Below are positions 54,109 through 61,922 of a stretch of DNA of 64,000 nucleotides, in pieces. Origin of the DNA: Calothrix brevissima NIES-22 (GTDB taxonomy: Bacteria; Cyanobacteriota; Cyanobacteriia; Cyanobacteriales; Nostocaceae); the NCBI RefSeq assembly GCF_002367995.1, contig NZ_AP018207.1:5631963-5695962 (forward strand), in the 5' to 3' direction. Every line of letters begins with the position of its first letter. Within the stretch, counting starts at the first letter, position 1. The position numbers and the translations under genes are program-made. A model generated the notes under the pieces. That model was not told the DNA's origin and searched no databases. It was given only the letters and a program-made list of their open reading frames with translations.

Positions 54109-55470
54109 TTATGAGAGTAAAGGTAATAGTATTTCAAATTCTGTACCTTTGCCAAGTTGCGATCGCAAATTTAATTTACCACCATGTTTAGCTGTAATAA
54201 TCCGGTAGCTGACAGCTAAACTAGTGGCTTTATCAGCCCTTTTTTCCATTGAGAAAGATTCAATAATTTGCTTTTGCAATTGCGAAGACATCCCAGGTCC
54301 ATTATCAGCAATACAAATCGAAACCCAGCGAGAATCAGGCGCTTCTGACTTAGTTGCGCCTTGGGAAATAATTTGGGTGGTAATTTCTATGCGTGGCTTA
54401 TTCTGATTACTGGTATTTTCTGGTTGAAACTGATTTCTGACAATTTCGTTTAATAAATTATCGATAGATTCAGTAAACAAATTCATTAAAACTTGGCTAA
54501 TTTGCCCCATAAAGCAATAAACTGGAGGTAAGTGACCATAGTTTTTAACTATCTCAATCTCACCTTGAATGCGGCTATTAATTAATAAGACAATACTATC
54601 TAAACAGGCGTGTAAATCTCCTGGTTTAGGGTAAACTTCGTCAATATGACAGAAATTTTGTAAACTAGTAACGAGTTTTTTTAATCTTTCTGCTCCCGTG
54701 CGGATACTAGCTAATGATTTGGATAAATCTTCTGCTAAAAACTCAAATTCAATTTCTTCTTTAAGATAATTAATATAATTGGAATTTGGCGAACATTCTT
54801 GATCATAGGCTGCTATGAGTTTGAGTAAATCTTGACTGTAGTTAGAGACATAAGTTAAGTTACCCCAAATAAAACTTACAGGATCTAAAATTTCATGGGC
54901 GACACCATCAACTAACCGTCCTAAACTTGCCATTTTATCATTTTGAATCATTTGGGTTTGGCTGCGTTCATAGCGCACTTGCGTTTCAATCCCGCGAATT
55001 TGCCAAGATACAAGATTTAATTCCGAAATATCTAATAACTTATAACTATCCGGTGCAGTTTCTACCACCACAGGTTCAGCCACAAGTTCAGGCGATCGCC
55101 TCAAGGTCAGTTGCATTGCTGTTAAAATTGGCGTTGTCTGCGGTAGTTGCAAAATCGATGTTTTGGCATAGCTATAGAGCATACCCAATGGTTCGTGAAA
55201 AAACAACTCCTTTCCATAGGGACGAATCCAAAATTCTAGCAACCGTCGCCGTGAAATCATCCCGATGTATTTTCCCTGTTCTCGTAAAATTGCACCAGGA
55301 AGTAAAGGATATTTCTCAAAAATTTGCGCCACTTCCATAGCTGTACAGCTAATTTCCACTTGAAAGTCGTACATTGACAGTTCTTCAAGAGTAGAATCTA
55401 GACCGAGATCGCGATCGCTACCCTGAGATAAAACTGGTGGTGATATTGGGGAACTGGAATCTTGTGACAC
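54109..55470 (-). CDS. Sensor histidine kinase with N-terminal CBS-like region
   Basis: The 453 residues have no membrane span, so the protein is cytosolic. Residues ~38-155 resemble a CBS pair (FQVEISCTAMEVAQIFEKYP, GKYIGMISRRRLLEFWI, and TPILTAMQLTLRRSPELVAE), a nucleotide-sensing module. A short coiled linker is followed by the dimerisation helix with the phospho-acceptor H192 in LVDGVAHEILDPVSFIWGNL. The usual HE-I-N-N-P box here reads HE-I-L-D-P. The HATPase domain shows CIADNGPGMS (G1) and GKLNLRSQLGKGTEFEILLP (G2). The start is GTG at 55470. No response regulator gene is adjacent, so it is an orphan kinase. Confidence 0.82.
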   Translation of the reverse strand: MSQDSSSPISPPVLSQGSDRDLGLDSTLEELSMYDFQVEISCTAMEVAQIFEKYPLLPGAILREQGKYIGMISRRRLLEFWIRPYGKELFFHEPLGMLYSYAKTSILQLPQTTPILTAMQLTLRRSPELVAEPVVVETAPDSYKLLDISELNLVSWQIRGIETQVRYERSQTQMIQNDKMASLGRLVDGVAHEILDPVSFIWGNLTYVSNYSQDLLKLIAAYDQECSPNSNYINYLKEEIEFEFLAEDLSKSLASIRTGAERLKKLVTSLQNFCHIDEVYPKPGDLHACLDSIVLLINSRIQGEIEIVKNYGHLPPVYCFMGQISQVLMNLFTESIDNLLNEIVRNQFQPENTSNQNKPRIEITTQIISQGATKSEAPDSRWVSICIADNGPGMSSQLQKQIIESFSMEKRADKATSLAVSYRIITAKHGGKLNLRSQLGKGTEFEILLPLLS

Positions 55471-55976
55471 GGGAAACTCGAAATTGTATAAAAACTAGCA
55501 AATGAGTAAGCTATCATTTTAGCCCCTGCTCATCTTAGTTCAATACCTAGCTTGATCTATCGACAATCAGCGCTACATAAACTAATGTGTTAAATCTTTA
55601 CTCAATCACCAGATTTAGTGGTTAAAGTTGCCAAAAACCAACATTCTTCGGCATCAGTGGCTAGTCCTATTCTCAAATGTTTAAAAATATGAACCAAATC
55701 TGATTCTTTATAGTACAGTAGGTGCTTACCTAGATAATTGGAACCATTTATGAAGCTAGATATTCTTAACAATCATACTAGTCAGTAAATCTACCCAAGT
55801 AAACATAACTATATTTGAGTAGCTATGGTTTTCTTGGGTGAAAGCGCTAATATAAATCCCATATCTAGTTTTGGTCAAAATGAGCTTAAATTGTCCTTCT
55901 CTGCATTTGATCCCCATTCCGATAAAATGACTAGGCATAACTTAAAAACTCCAAACCGCTTTTGACTGCGACACAC
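55471..55976. other. Gene-free 500-nt divergent gap
   Basis: No supported gene. The promoters of the kinase and the permease must lie here. A 60-codon minus-strand frame is present but has no ribosome-binding site or recognisable product. Confidence 0.4.
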
Positions 55977-57032
55977 ATGAATCAACTGAACAATGGTTTT
56001 ACGCTATTTCTAAGTCTGCTAGTCGAGGCGATACCTTTTCTGCTTCTGGGAGTGTTATTCTCCAGCGTGCTGCTGTTTTTTGTAGATGAGCGCAAACTGG
56101 TAGAAAAAATGCCCAGAAATCCACTACTGGGAGCTTTGGTAGGTAGCACAATCGGCTTTTTGTTTCCAGTGTGTGAGTGCGGTAATGTACCGGTAGCGCG
56201 GCGATTACTAATGCAGGGAGTACCCACACCAGTAGCAATTGGTTTTTTGCTAGCAGCACCAACAATTAACCCAATTGTAATTTGGTCAACATGGACAGCG
56301 TTTCGCGATCAGCCAGAAATAGTAGTATTGCGCGTAGTCTTTTCTTTAGCGATCGCCACAACTGTCGGTTTTATTTTCAGCTTTCAAAAAGATTTGAGTC
56401 CAATTGTTCAACCAGCGATCGCCCGTTACCTCAAGTTTAATCCACCAGCACAGCCAGAAACCACACGCCGGGGGCGACGTTCACCAACACAACAAAACAC
56501 CCCAAATTCTGGTTTATTGAAATCTGGAACTTATATTCTCGGAGGTAGATCCGGGGGAACAACCAGAATTGATAATAATTTAATCTCCTCAACTACTCCA
56601 TCATCTCCCAGCCAAAAACCCCTCCCCGATAAACTGCGGTTAGTAGTAGATAACATTGTGCAGGAATTACGGGAATTAGGCGGAGTCATGGTTTTAGGAA
56701 GTGCGATCGCCGCAGCTATTCAAGTACTAGCACCCAGAGAATTAATCTTAAGTCTAGGTGCAGGCCCGATTAGCTCAATTGTCGCCATGCTGGTATTAGC
56801 AGCAGTAGTATCAATTTGTTCAACAGTTGATTCCTTTTTCGCCCTATCTTTTGCTTCTACTTTTACCAGTGGTTCCTTATTAGCGTTCCTCGTTTTTGGC
56901 CCCATGATTGACATCAAAGGCGTAGGTTTGATGTTATCTATTTTCAAAGCCAAAGCTCTATTTTATTTATTCGCCCTAGCCGGATTATTAACTTTCTTAT
57001 TCACCTTGTTTTTGAATTTGCATGTCATGTAA
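55977..57032 (+). CDS. DUF318/ArsP-like permease
   Basis: The 351 residues form about eight membrane spans with a disordered, Pro/Ser/Arg-rich insert in the middle (about 165-215, RRGRRSPTQQNTPNSG). The diagnostic motifs are FPVCECGNVPVARRLLMQGV and AIGFLLAAPTINPIVIWSTW in the first half and VSICSTVDSFFALSFASTF in the second, giving conserved Cys residues near the membrane. Relatives export trivalent organoarsenicals (ArsP) or are unassigned. The substrate here is unknown. The ATG at 55977 opens the family-like N-terminus. The partner gene follows after a repeat-filled 139-nt gap. Confidence 0.82.
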   Translation: MNQLNNGFTLFLSLLVEAIPFLLLGVLFSSVLLFFVDERKLVEKMPRNPLLGALVGSTIGFLFPVCECGNVPVARRLLMQGVPTPVAIGFLLAAPTINPIVIWSTWTAFRDQPEIVVLRVVFSLAIATTVGFIFSFQKDLSPIVQPAIARYLKFNPPAQPETTRRGRRSPTQQNTPNSGLLKSGTYILGGRSGGTTRIDNNLISSTTPSSPSQKPLPDKLRLVVDNIVQELRELGGVMVLGSAIAAAIQVLAPRELILSLGAGPISSIVAMLVLAAVVSICSTVDSFFALSFASTFTSGSLLAFLVFGPMIDIKGVGLMLSIFKAKALFYLFALAGLLTFLFTLFLNLHVM

Positions 57033-57037
57033 ATCAA

Positions 57038-57165
57038 TTAGTCAAAAGTCTATAGTCCATAGTCCATAGTCCATAGTTAATAGCCCAATGACAAATGAGC
57101 CTTGACGATTGACTTTTGACCATTGACTTTTGACCATTGACCATTGATTTTTGAGCATTGACTCT
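57038..57165. repeat. Heptamer array (AGTCCAT, TTGACTT/TGACCAT) between permease and partner
   Basis: AGTCCAT units, TGACAAATGAGCCTTGAC and TTGACTTTTGACCATTGACC fill nearly the whole gap between the two genes, ending about 7 nt before the partner's start codon. Confidence 0.85.
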
Positions 57166-57171
57166 TCACCT

Positions 57172-57948
57172 ATGAAATCTAAATCTAAATCTAAATCTAA
57201 ACTTAGCAATCGCTTTGCACCTTGGCTGGATATTGTAGCAATTACAGCTTGGGGAATTTTAATCTTAAAATATTGGGTTACAAATAAGCTGAATTTGTTA
57301 ATTCATCCCGATTATTTTGGATTAGCAATTGCTGGCGCTATCGGCTTGCTATTTATCGGTTTTTTTAAGGCTCAAGAACTATTGCGACGGCGGCGTCAAG
57401 ATGATGTTAGCAGCCCCACGCATATTAATCTATTTCCCCCTGGTTGGGGTGCGACTTTGTTATTAGTCGCGGCGATTTTAGGTTTTATCATTACACCGCA
57501 AGTTTTCGCCAGTGATAAAGCACTCCAGCGTGGTGTCACCATTGATTCCTTGGGAAGTTCGCGCCTCAAACCTCAAGCTTTTCGTACCACAGTGCGTCCA
57601 GAAGAGCGATCGCTTGTAGACTGGGTACGCACCCTGAATGTCTATCCCGAACCAGATTCATATACAGGGCAAAAAGTCAAGGTACAGGGATTTGTGATTC
57701 AGCCGCCAGAATTAGGCAAAGAATATATTTTCTTAGCTAGATTCATTTTAAGTTGTTGTGCTGCCGATGCTTATCCCGTAGGTTTACCCATCAAACTCCC
57801 AGCGAATCAAGAACGCTACGCAGCTGATACTTGGCTAGAAATCGAAGGACAAATGATCACAGAAACACTTTCGGGAAAACGCCAACTCACCATCGCCGCT
57901 AGTTCCTTGAAAAAGATTCCTCAGCCTAAAAATCCTTATGAATATTAG
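57172..57948 (+). CDS. TIGR03943-family partner of the DUF318 permease
   Basis: The 258 residues have a basic N-terminus (four Lys-Ser pairs, coded by four AAATCT hexamers), two membrane spans (about 16-35 and 45-65) and a third near 90-108, then a soluble domain. The domain includes SLVDWVRTLNVYPEPDSYTG, KVKVQGFVIQPPELGKEYIF, and FILSCCAADAYPVGLPIKLP with a conserved Cys pair. These match the TIGR03943 putative permease-subunit family, which is usually encoded next to a DUF318 permease, as here. The stop codon TAG lies in a following AGTCATT heptamer array. The function of the pair is unproved. Confidence 0.82.
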   Translation: MKSKSKSKSKLSNRFAPWLDIVAITAWGILILKYWVTNKLNLLIHPDYFGLAIAGAIGLLFIGFFKAQELLRRRRQDDVSSPTHINLFPPGWGATLLLVAAILGFIITPQVFASDKALQRGVTIDSLGSSRLKPQAFRTTVRPEERSLVDWVRTLNVYPEPDSYTGQKVKVQGFVIQPPELGKEYIFLARFILSCCAADAYPVGLPIKLPANQERYAADTWLEIEGQMITETLSGKRQLTIAASSLKKIPQPKNPYEY

Positions 57949-58078
57949 TCAGTGGTCATTAGTCATTAGTCATTAGTTATTAGTTATTAGTTTTAAACAC
58001 AGGATAAAGGACATCTGACTATTGGCAACTAACCACTGACAACTAACAACTGACAACTGACAACTAACAAATGACCAA
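57945..58078. repeat. Heptamer arrays (AGTCATT, then TGACAAC) spanning a stop and a start codon
   Basis: About six AGTCATT/AGTTATT units (57945-57991) begin in the stop of the upstream gene. TGACAAC/TAACAAC units (58016-58070) run into the ATG of the downstream gene. Confidence 0.85.
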
Positions 58079-59564
58079 TTCCAAAGCTTTTATTCAACCA
58101 CTAGATCGAGTAGCGATCGCCTTTATGCTATTGCTGAGTTTACTGATTGGTTTACTCATTTGGCAAGGTGATGGCGTCAAACCGCGAGTCCGCAGCTTTA
58201 CCTGGGAAAATCAGCAAATAGGCTCAGAAGATTTATCTTTTTCCTTGAGTTTTAGCCGCCCAATGGAACCGAAAAGCGTCGAGGATAACTTGAAAATAGA
58301 TCCACCCCTAGCAGGAAAGATTAGCTGGGCTGGAAGACGGATGGTATATACCCTTTTGACGCCAGCCCCCTATGGTACGAATTATAAAGTCCAATTAGAC
58401 ACAGCCCAAGATAAATTTTCCCAGAAAGAAGGCAGAAAGGGCGGAATTCAGCCGTTTACAGGAAACTTTCGGACACGCGATCGCGCTATTCTTTATATAG
58501 GCGTAAATCCCGAAGAAAGAGGACAATTAATTCTCTATAACTTAACCCAAGAACAAAAAAAAGTACTGACTCCCAAAGATTTAATTGTCATGGATTTCGA
58601 GCCATTTCCCGATGGCGATAAAATAGTTTTTTCGGCTCGCACTAATAAAAATTCAGACTTACTTTCTGCTGAAATATACACTGTCACTACAGGTATTTCT
58701 AATAACCCCGAAAAAAAGCCACAAACAGCAGGTAAAGTTAACCGCCTTTTAGATAGTCAAGAATATCAAAACCTCAAATTTGACTTATCCCCAGATGGTA
58801 AAACCATAGTTATTCAGCGTGGCAAAAGATCCAATCCTGGCGAATTTGGTTTGTGGGTGATGCCATCAACTAGCGATAAGTCTGACGAAAAACCCACCGC
58901 TAAACCCCTCAAAAGCCAGCCAGGGGGAGACTTTATGATTACACCAGACAGTAAAGCCGTGGCAATCGCCCAAGGACAAGGAGCCGCAATTGTCTCTCTA
59001 GAAGGAGATAGTAATAGACCTTTAGATTTTCTGCCCCAGTTTGGTTTAGTTCAAGCTTTCTCCAAAGATGGCTCCCAAGCAGCAATGGTCAAATTTAATA
59101 CAGATTACACCCGTGATTTGTTCCTAGTCACCAACCAAGGCGTTCAAAAACCCTTATTAAAAACCACAGGCTCAATTCTTAACTGTCAATTCGATCCAGC
59201 TTCACCTACCCTTTACTGCTTGTTAACACAGTTAGTCTCCAAAGAAGAATACATAGAACAGCCTTATTTAGTCGCCATCGATTTGAACACAGCCAAACAG
59301 AAACCATTGCTACTATTGCCCGTTGAACAGCGAAATGTCCAAATGAGCCTATCGCCAGATGGTTTAGGCTTATTATTTGACCAAGTAGTAGCCCAGCCAA
59401 TCAATGCACCATCCACCAACCCCTTAAAAACCGAAGATGGAGCCGAGATTAGTACTAGTAGTTTATGGTTAATGCCCCTATTACCCATAGCTGACACCAC
59501 TACAGCCCAAATTAAGCCAGAGAAGCTACCCCTAGATGGATTTGCCCCATATTGGTTACCGTGA
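58071..59564 (+). CDS. Membrane-anchored protein with Ig-like and beta-propeller-like regions
   Basis: The 497 residues start with one membrane anchor (VAIAFMLLLSLLIGLLIWQG, ~13-32). Next comes a domain like the bacterial Ig-like Big_5 fold (RVRSFTWENQQIGSEDLSFS, DNLKIDPPLAGKISWAGRRM, YTLLTPAPYGTNYKVQLDTA), then a WD40/TolB-like propeller region from about 140 with repeated FDLSPDGKTIVIQRG, MITPDSKAVAIAQG, FSKDGSQAAMVKF and MSLSPDGLGLLFDQ blades. It probably binds a partner at the outer face of the membrane. The reaction and partner are unknown. The ATG is embedded in heptamer repeats and has no clear ribosome-binding site. Confidence 0.75.
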   Translation: MTNSKAFIQPLDRVAIAFMLLLSLLIGLLIWQGDGVKPRVRSFTWENQQIGSEDLSFSLSFSRPMEPKSVEDNLKIDPPLAGKISWAGRRMVYTLLTPAPYGTNYKVQLDTAQDKFSQKEGRKGGIQPFTGNFRTRDRAILYIGVNPEERGQLILYNLTQEQKKVLTPKDLIVMDFEPFPDGDKIVFSARTNKNSDLLSAEIYTVTTGISNNPEKKPQTAGKVNRLLDSQEYQNLKFDLSPDGKTIVIQRGKRSNPGEFGLWVMPSTSDKSDEKPTAKPLKSQPGGDFMITPDSKAVAIAQGQGAAIVSLEGDSNRPLDFLPQFGLVQAFSKDGSQAAMVKFNTDYTRDLFLVTNQGVQKPLLKTTGSILNCQFDPASPTLYCLLTQLVSKEEYIEQPYLVAIDLNTAKQKPLLLLPVEQRNVQMSLSPDGLGLLFDQVVAQPINAPSTNPLKTEDGAEISTSSLWLMPLLPIADTTTAQIKPEKLPLDGFAPYWLP

Positions 59565-60089
59565 GGCAACAAGGACAATTGTACAGACAAGGGTTATCGC
59601 GTCTCTAACAAAATGACAAATGCCCAATGCCCAATGCCCCATGCCCCATGCCCCATAACATTTGTCCTACCACTTGCGTCTGAGGGTAGGGTGTTTGCTA
59701 AATTAGATACAGTGCTAACGCTTCCCTTGTGATGAGTTTTCGCCTATAACTTACTACCAAAAACTAGTTAATTAAAATCAAGCAGGAACACGCCTGTAAC
59801 CCGCATCTACAATAGATTACGCCCTGATCCGCATATTGGCGGAGAATAACTTCATAATGTTATAACGTCATCAGTTGTAGATGCAAAATGGGGAATACTG
59901 AATCAATGATTAACTACTCATCCTGGAGGAGGGCTACCCTTGGTTTATAGAGTGACTCTCCCCACGGCTCAAACCAGGGGCTTGTCAGGTTTCCCCAAGC
60001 AACTTGCGTCAAACCCGATTCGGACACTGTCGATAAGCAATGCTAACGCCAGCACTGCTGAACATTCTTAAGCAGGTGGGTCAAGAGTG
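59565..60089. other. Gene-free stretch with repeats and a possible structured leader
   Basis: Left part: dispersed 3'-end repeat copy (59574-59609) and CCCAATG/CCCCATG heptamers (59612-59657). Right part: an untranslated region before the coiled-coil gene with a 10-bp stem CCCTTGGTTT / AAACCAGGGG (59937-59946 and 59971-59980, one G-U), and alternative GGGG/CCCC pairing just downstream. AGGTGGG lies about 13 nt before the ATG. Confidence 0.45.
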
Positions 60090-61655
60090 ATGAATGAAGC
60101 TGAACCCTCAAATAATGAGGCTTTTGTTGAATCCTTAAATTCTGCTAATTCGCCACAAGTGGAGCAGGCGAGTTGTCCGTTTTATTCTGTTGTCCCAAGT
60201 GAGAATGTGGTGATTCGACAATTACCACTTCTTCAGCCAGCAAAAGACGAACAGCCCGAAATTCAAGTCCCGGATGTCCCTGAAGATGCAACCAAGCCGG
60301 ACTGGGTAGCTGAACCGGATTTAGACAAACAAGTATTAATAGATTCTGAATTTCAGAAACTTTTGACATTGAATTCAGAATTGCGTGCTGCTAATGACGG
60401 CTTGTACGAGCAAATAGAAAAGTTGCAAAAAGACTTATCTGAGTCGGATAAGGTGATACAGTGGCAGAAAAGACGAGCTAGCGTTACTGAGTCTATGCTC
60501 AACCAACAAACTCAGGAACTCACCGCCGCTCAAGAACAAATCAAATCTTTATTTCAAGAATTAGAAACTGCTGCGCAAAACGTGCAGCGCCAAGAACTTT
60601 GCATTGAAACATATAAAGCACAGCTACAAATTAGTCAACAACGTCTCGCCCAATTAGAACGGGAATGTTCCCTGCTGCAATCTAACTACAGCGAACAATC
60701 TCAGCAGCTATTACAATCAGAAAATTCCTGTCGCGAATTGCGTACCAGGCTGATGCGGCAACAACGCCAGACTCTACAATTTAAAGCAGCTCTAGAAAAG
60801 TGTTTAGAGAATCCTGTTCCTGGTGATGATTCTTTAGATGATGCTGCAACACCGAAGCGGGAGAAAAATACCAAGCAATCCAGATTTGCCAAAAAAGCTC
60901 GGTCTTTGTTTCCCAATGCACAGCCAATTAAGCCTTGGTCAGCAGAATCAGATGCTTTAACTGATAATTTAGATAGTTCTTGGAAAGAATCAGCTTCAAC
61001 TCCTTCTACTCCATCTTCCCCTTGGGATTGGTCAGACAAAAAAGAACAGCTAAAATCAGCAACATCAGATAATGCTTTAAATTCATCCCCCATCATTGAA
61101 GATGCTACGGCTACACCGGAAGCCGTTTCAAATCTGGGAACGCCGAACATTGATGAGCAAATCGATCATCTCATGCAAATGTTCTTTAACGCCAAACCGA
61201 CAGCGTCATCTGCGACACAGAAGATGGACAAAGATTTAGACAGCAATCAAGCTGATGTATCTATTTGGGATACTTCTGCCACTACTATTACTGATGATGA
61301 GCCAGCAGAAACTCTACCAGACAGCAATACGCCTATTAGTTGGGTAGTAAATAATGCTTCGGCATCAGCTAATAATTTACCAGTATCTCCGACGGCGGCG
61401 ATGTCTGAAGACAAGCCGCTCCACGTCTACGCACAAACAACCGAGCCAGCAGACAATGAAGACTATTGGTCAGACATTGCCCAAGTAAATCAAGTGAACT
61501 TGTCTTTGTCAGATATAGCAGCAGAAGTATCTGGTAACTCTACTATCGACGATAAATCACCTTCACCAGTAGTTTATCCCAAACGACCACCAAAGGGGCG
61601 CAAGTCTTTGGCGTCTGTAGAGTTACCAAATTTTCGTCAGCAGAAGAGTCAATAG
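60090..61655 (+). CDS. Hypothetical protein with central coiled coil
   Basis: I do not recognise this 521-residue protein. The N-terminal ~85 residues are acidic and probably disordered. Residues ~85-235 form a long coiled coil (LNSELRAANDGLYEQIEKLQ, NQQTQELTAAQEQIKSLFQE, LRQQRQTLQFKAALEKCL nearby). The remainder is Ser/Thr/Asp-rich and low in structure, with one ordered-looking NIDEQIDHLMQMFFNA segment near 355. It ends in a basic KRPPKGRKSLASVELP. No signal peptide or membrane span is seen. It may be a cytosolic scaffold. The stop TAG lies within a following AGTCAATAGT heptamer array. Confidence 0.7.
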   Translation: MNEAEPSNNEAFVESLNSANSPQVEQASCPFYSVVPSENVVIRQLPLLQPAKDEQPEIQVPDVPEDATKPDWVAEPDLDKQVLIDSEFQKLLTLNSELRAANDGLYEQIEKLQKDLSESDKVIQWQKRRASVTESMLNQQTQELTAAQEQIKSLFQELETAAQNVQRQELCIETYKAQLQISQQRLAQLERECSLLQSNYSEQSQQLLQSENSCRELRTRLMRQQRQTLQFKAALEKCLENPVPGDDSLDDAATPKREKNTKQSRFAKKARSLFPNAQPIKPWSAESDALTDNLDSSWKESASTPSTPSSPWDWSDKKEQLKSATSDNALNSSPIIEDATATPEAVSNLGTPNIDEQIDHLMQMFFNAKPTASSATQKMDKDLDSNQADVSIWDTSATTITDDEPAETLPDSNTPISWVVNNASASANNLPVSPTAAMSEDKPLHVYAQTTEPADNEDYWSDIAQVNQVNLSLSDIAAEVSGNSTIDDKSPSPVVYPKRPPKGRKSLASVELPNFRQQKSQ

Positions 61656-61727
61656 TCAATAGTCAGTAGTCAATAGTCAGTAGTCATTAGTCATTAGTCA
61701 TTAGTCATTAGTCATTAGTCATTAGAC
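61646..61727. repeat. AGTCAAT/AGTCATT heptamer array
   Basis: About eleven units start inside the last codons of the upstream gene, which takes its stop from them. They are followed by a TGCAAGAAGTCTA / TAGACTTCTTGCA inverted pair (61724-61736 and 61824-61836) around a CGCAAAGGCGCAAAGACGCAAAG repeat, and a TGACAAC array (61866-61890). Confidence 0.8.
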
Positions 61728-61887
61728 TTCTTGCATAAATATTTTGGCGTTGTTGAGTAATCATTGGAAAAGCTCACGCAAAGGCGCAAAGACGCAAAGA
61801 AGAACGCGAAAATTAGGACTTTTGCAAGAAGTCTATTAGTCATTGGTTCATCAGTGAGAATTGTCTGACAACTAACAACTGACAACT

Positions 61888-61922
61888 GACAATTGTACAG
61901 ACAAAGGTTATCGCGTCTCTAA
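61888..61922 (+). repeat. Dispersed 3'-end repeat, copy 4
   Basis: GACAATTGTACAGACAAAGG followed by TTATCGCGTCTCTAA. Its last bases form the TAG stop of the cruA gene on the minus strand. Copy 3 is at 59574-59609, copy 2 at 48419-48454 and copy 1 at 28225-28260. Confidence 0.75.

Noticed and set aside
55756-55938. 60-codon minus-strand frame in the kinase-permease gap
   Set aside because: No ribosome-binding site and no recognisable motif; its length is within chance for this A+T content.
58016-58073. Third stop-start relay before the propeller gene
   Set aside because: The TGACAAC/TAACAAC units contain no ATG or TTG in the required phase, so only the embedding of the start in repeats is noted.
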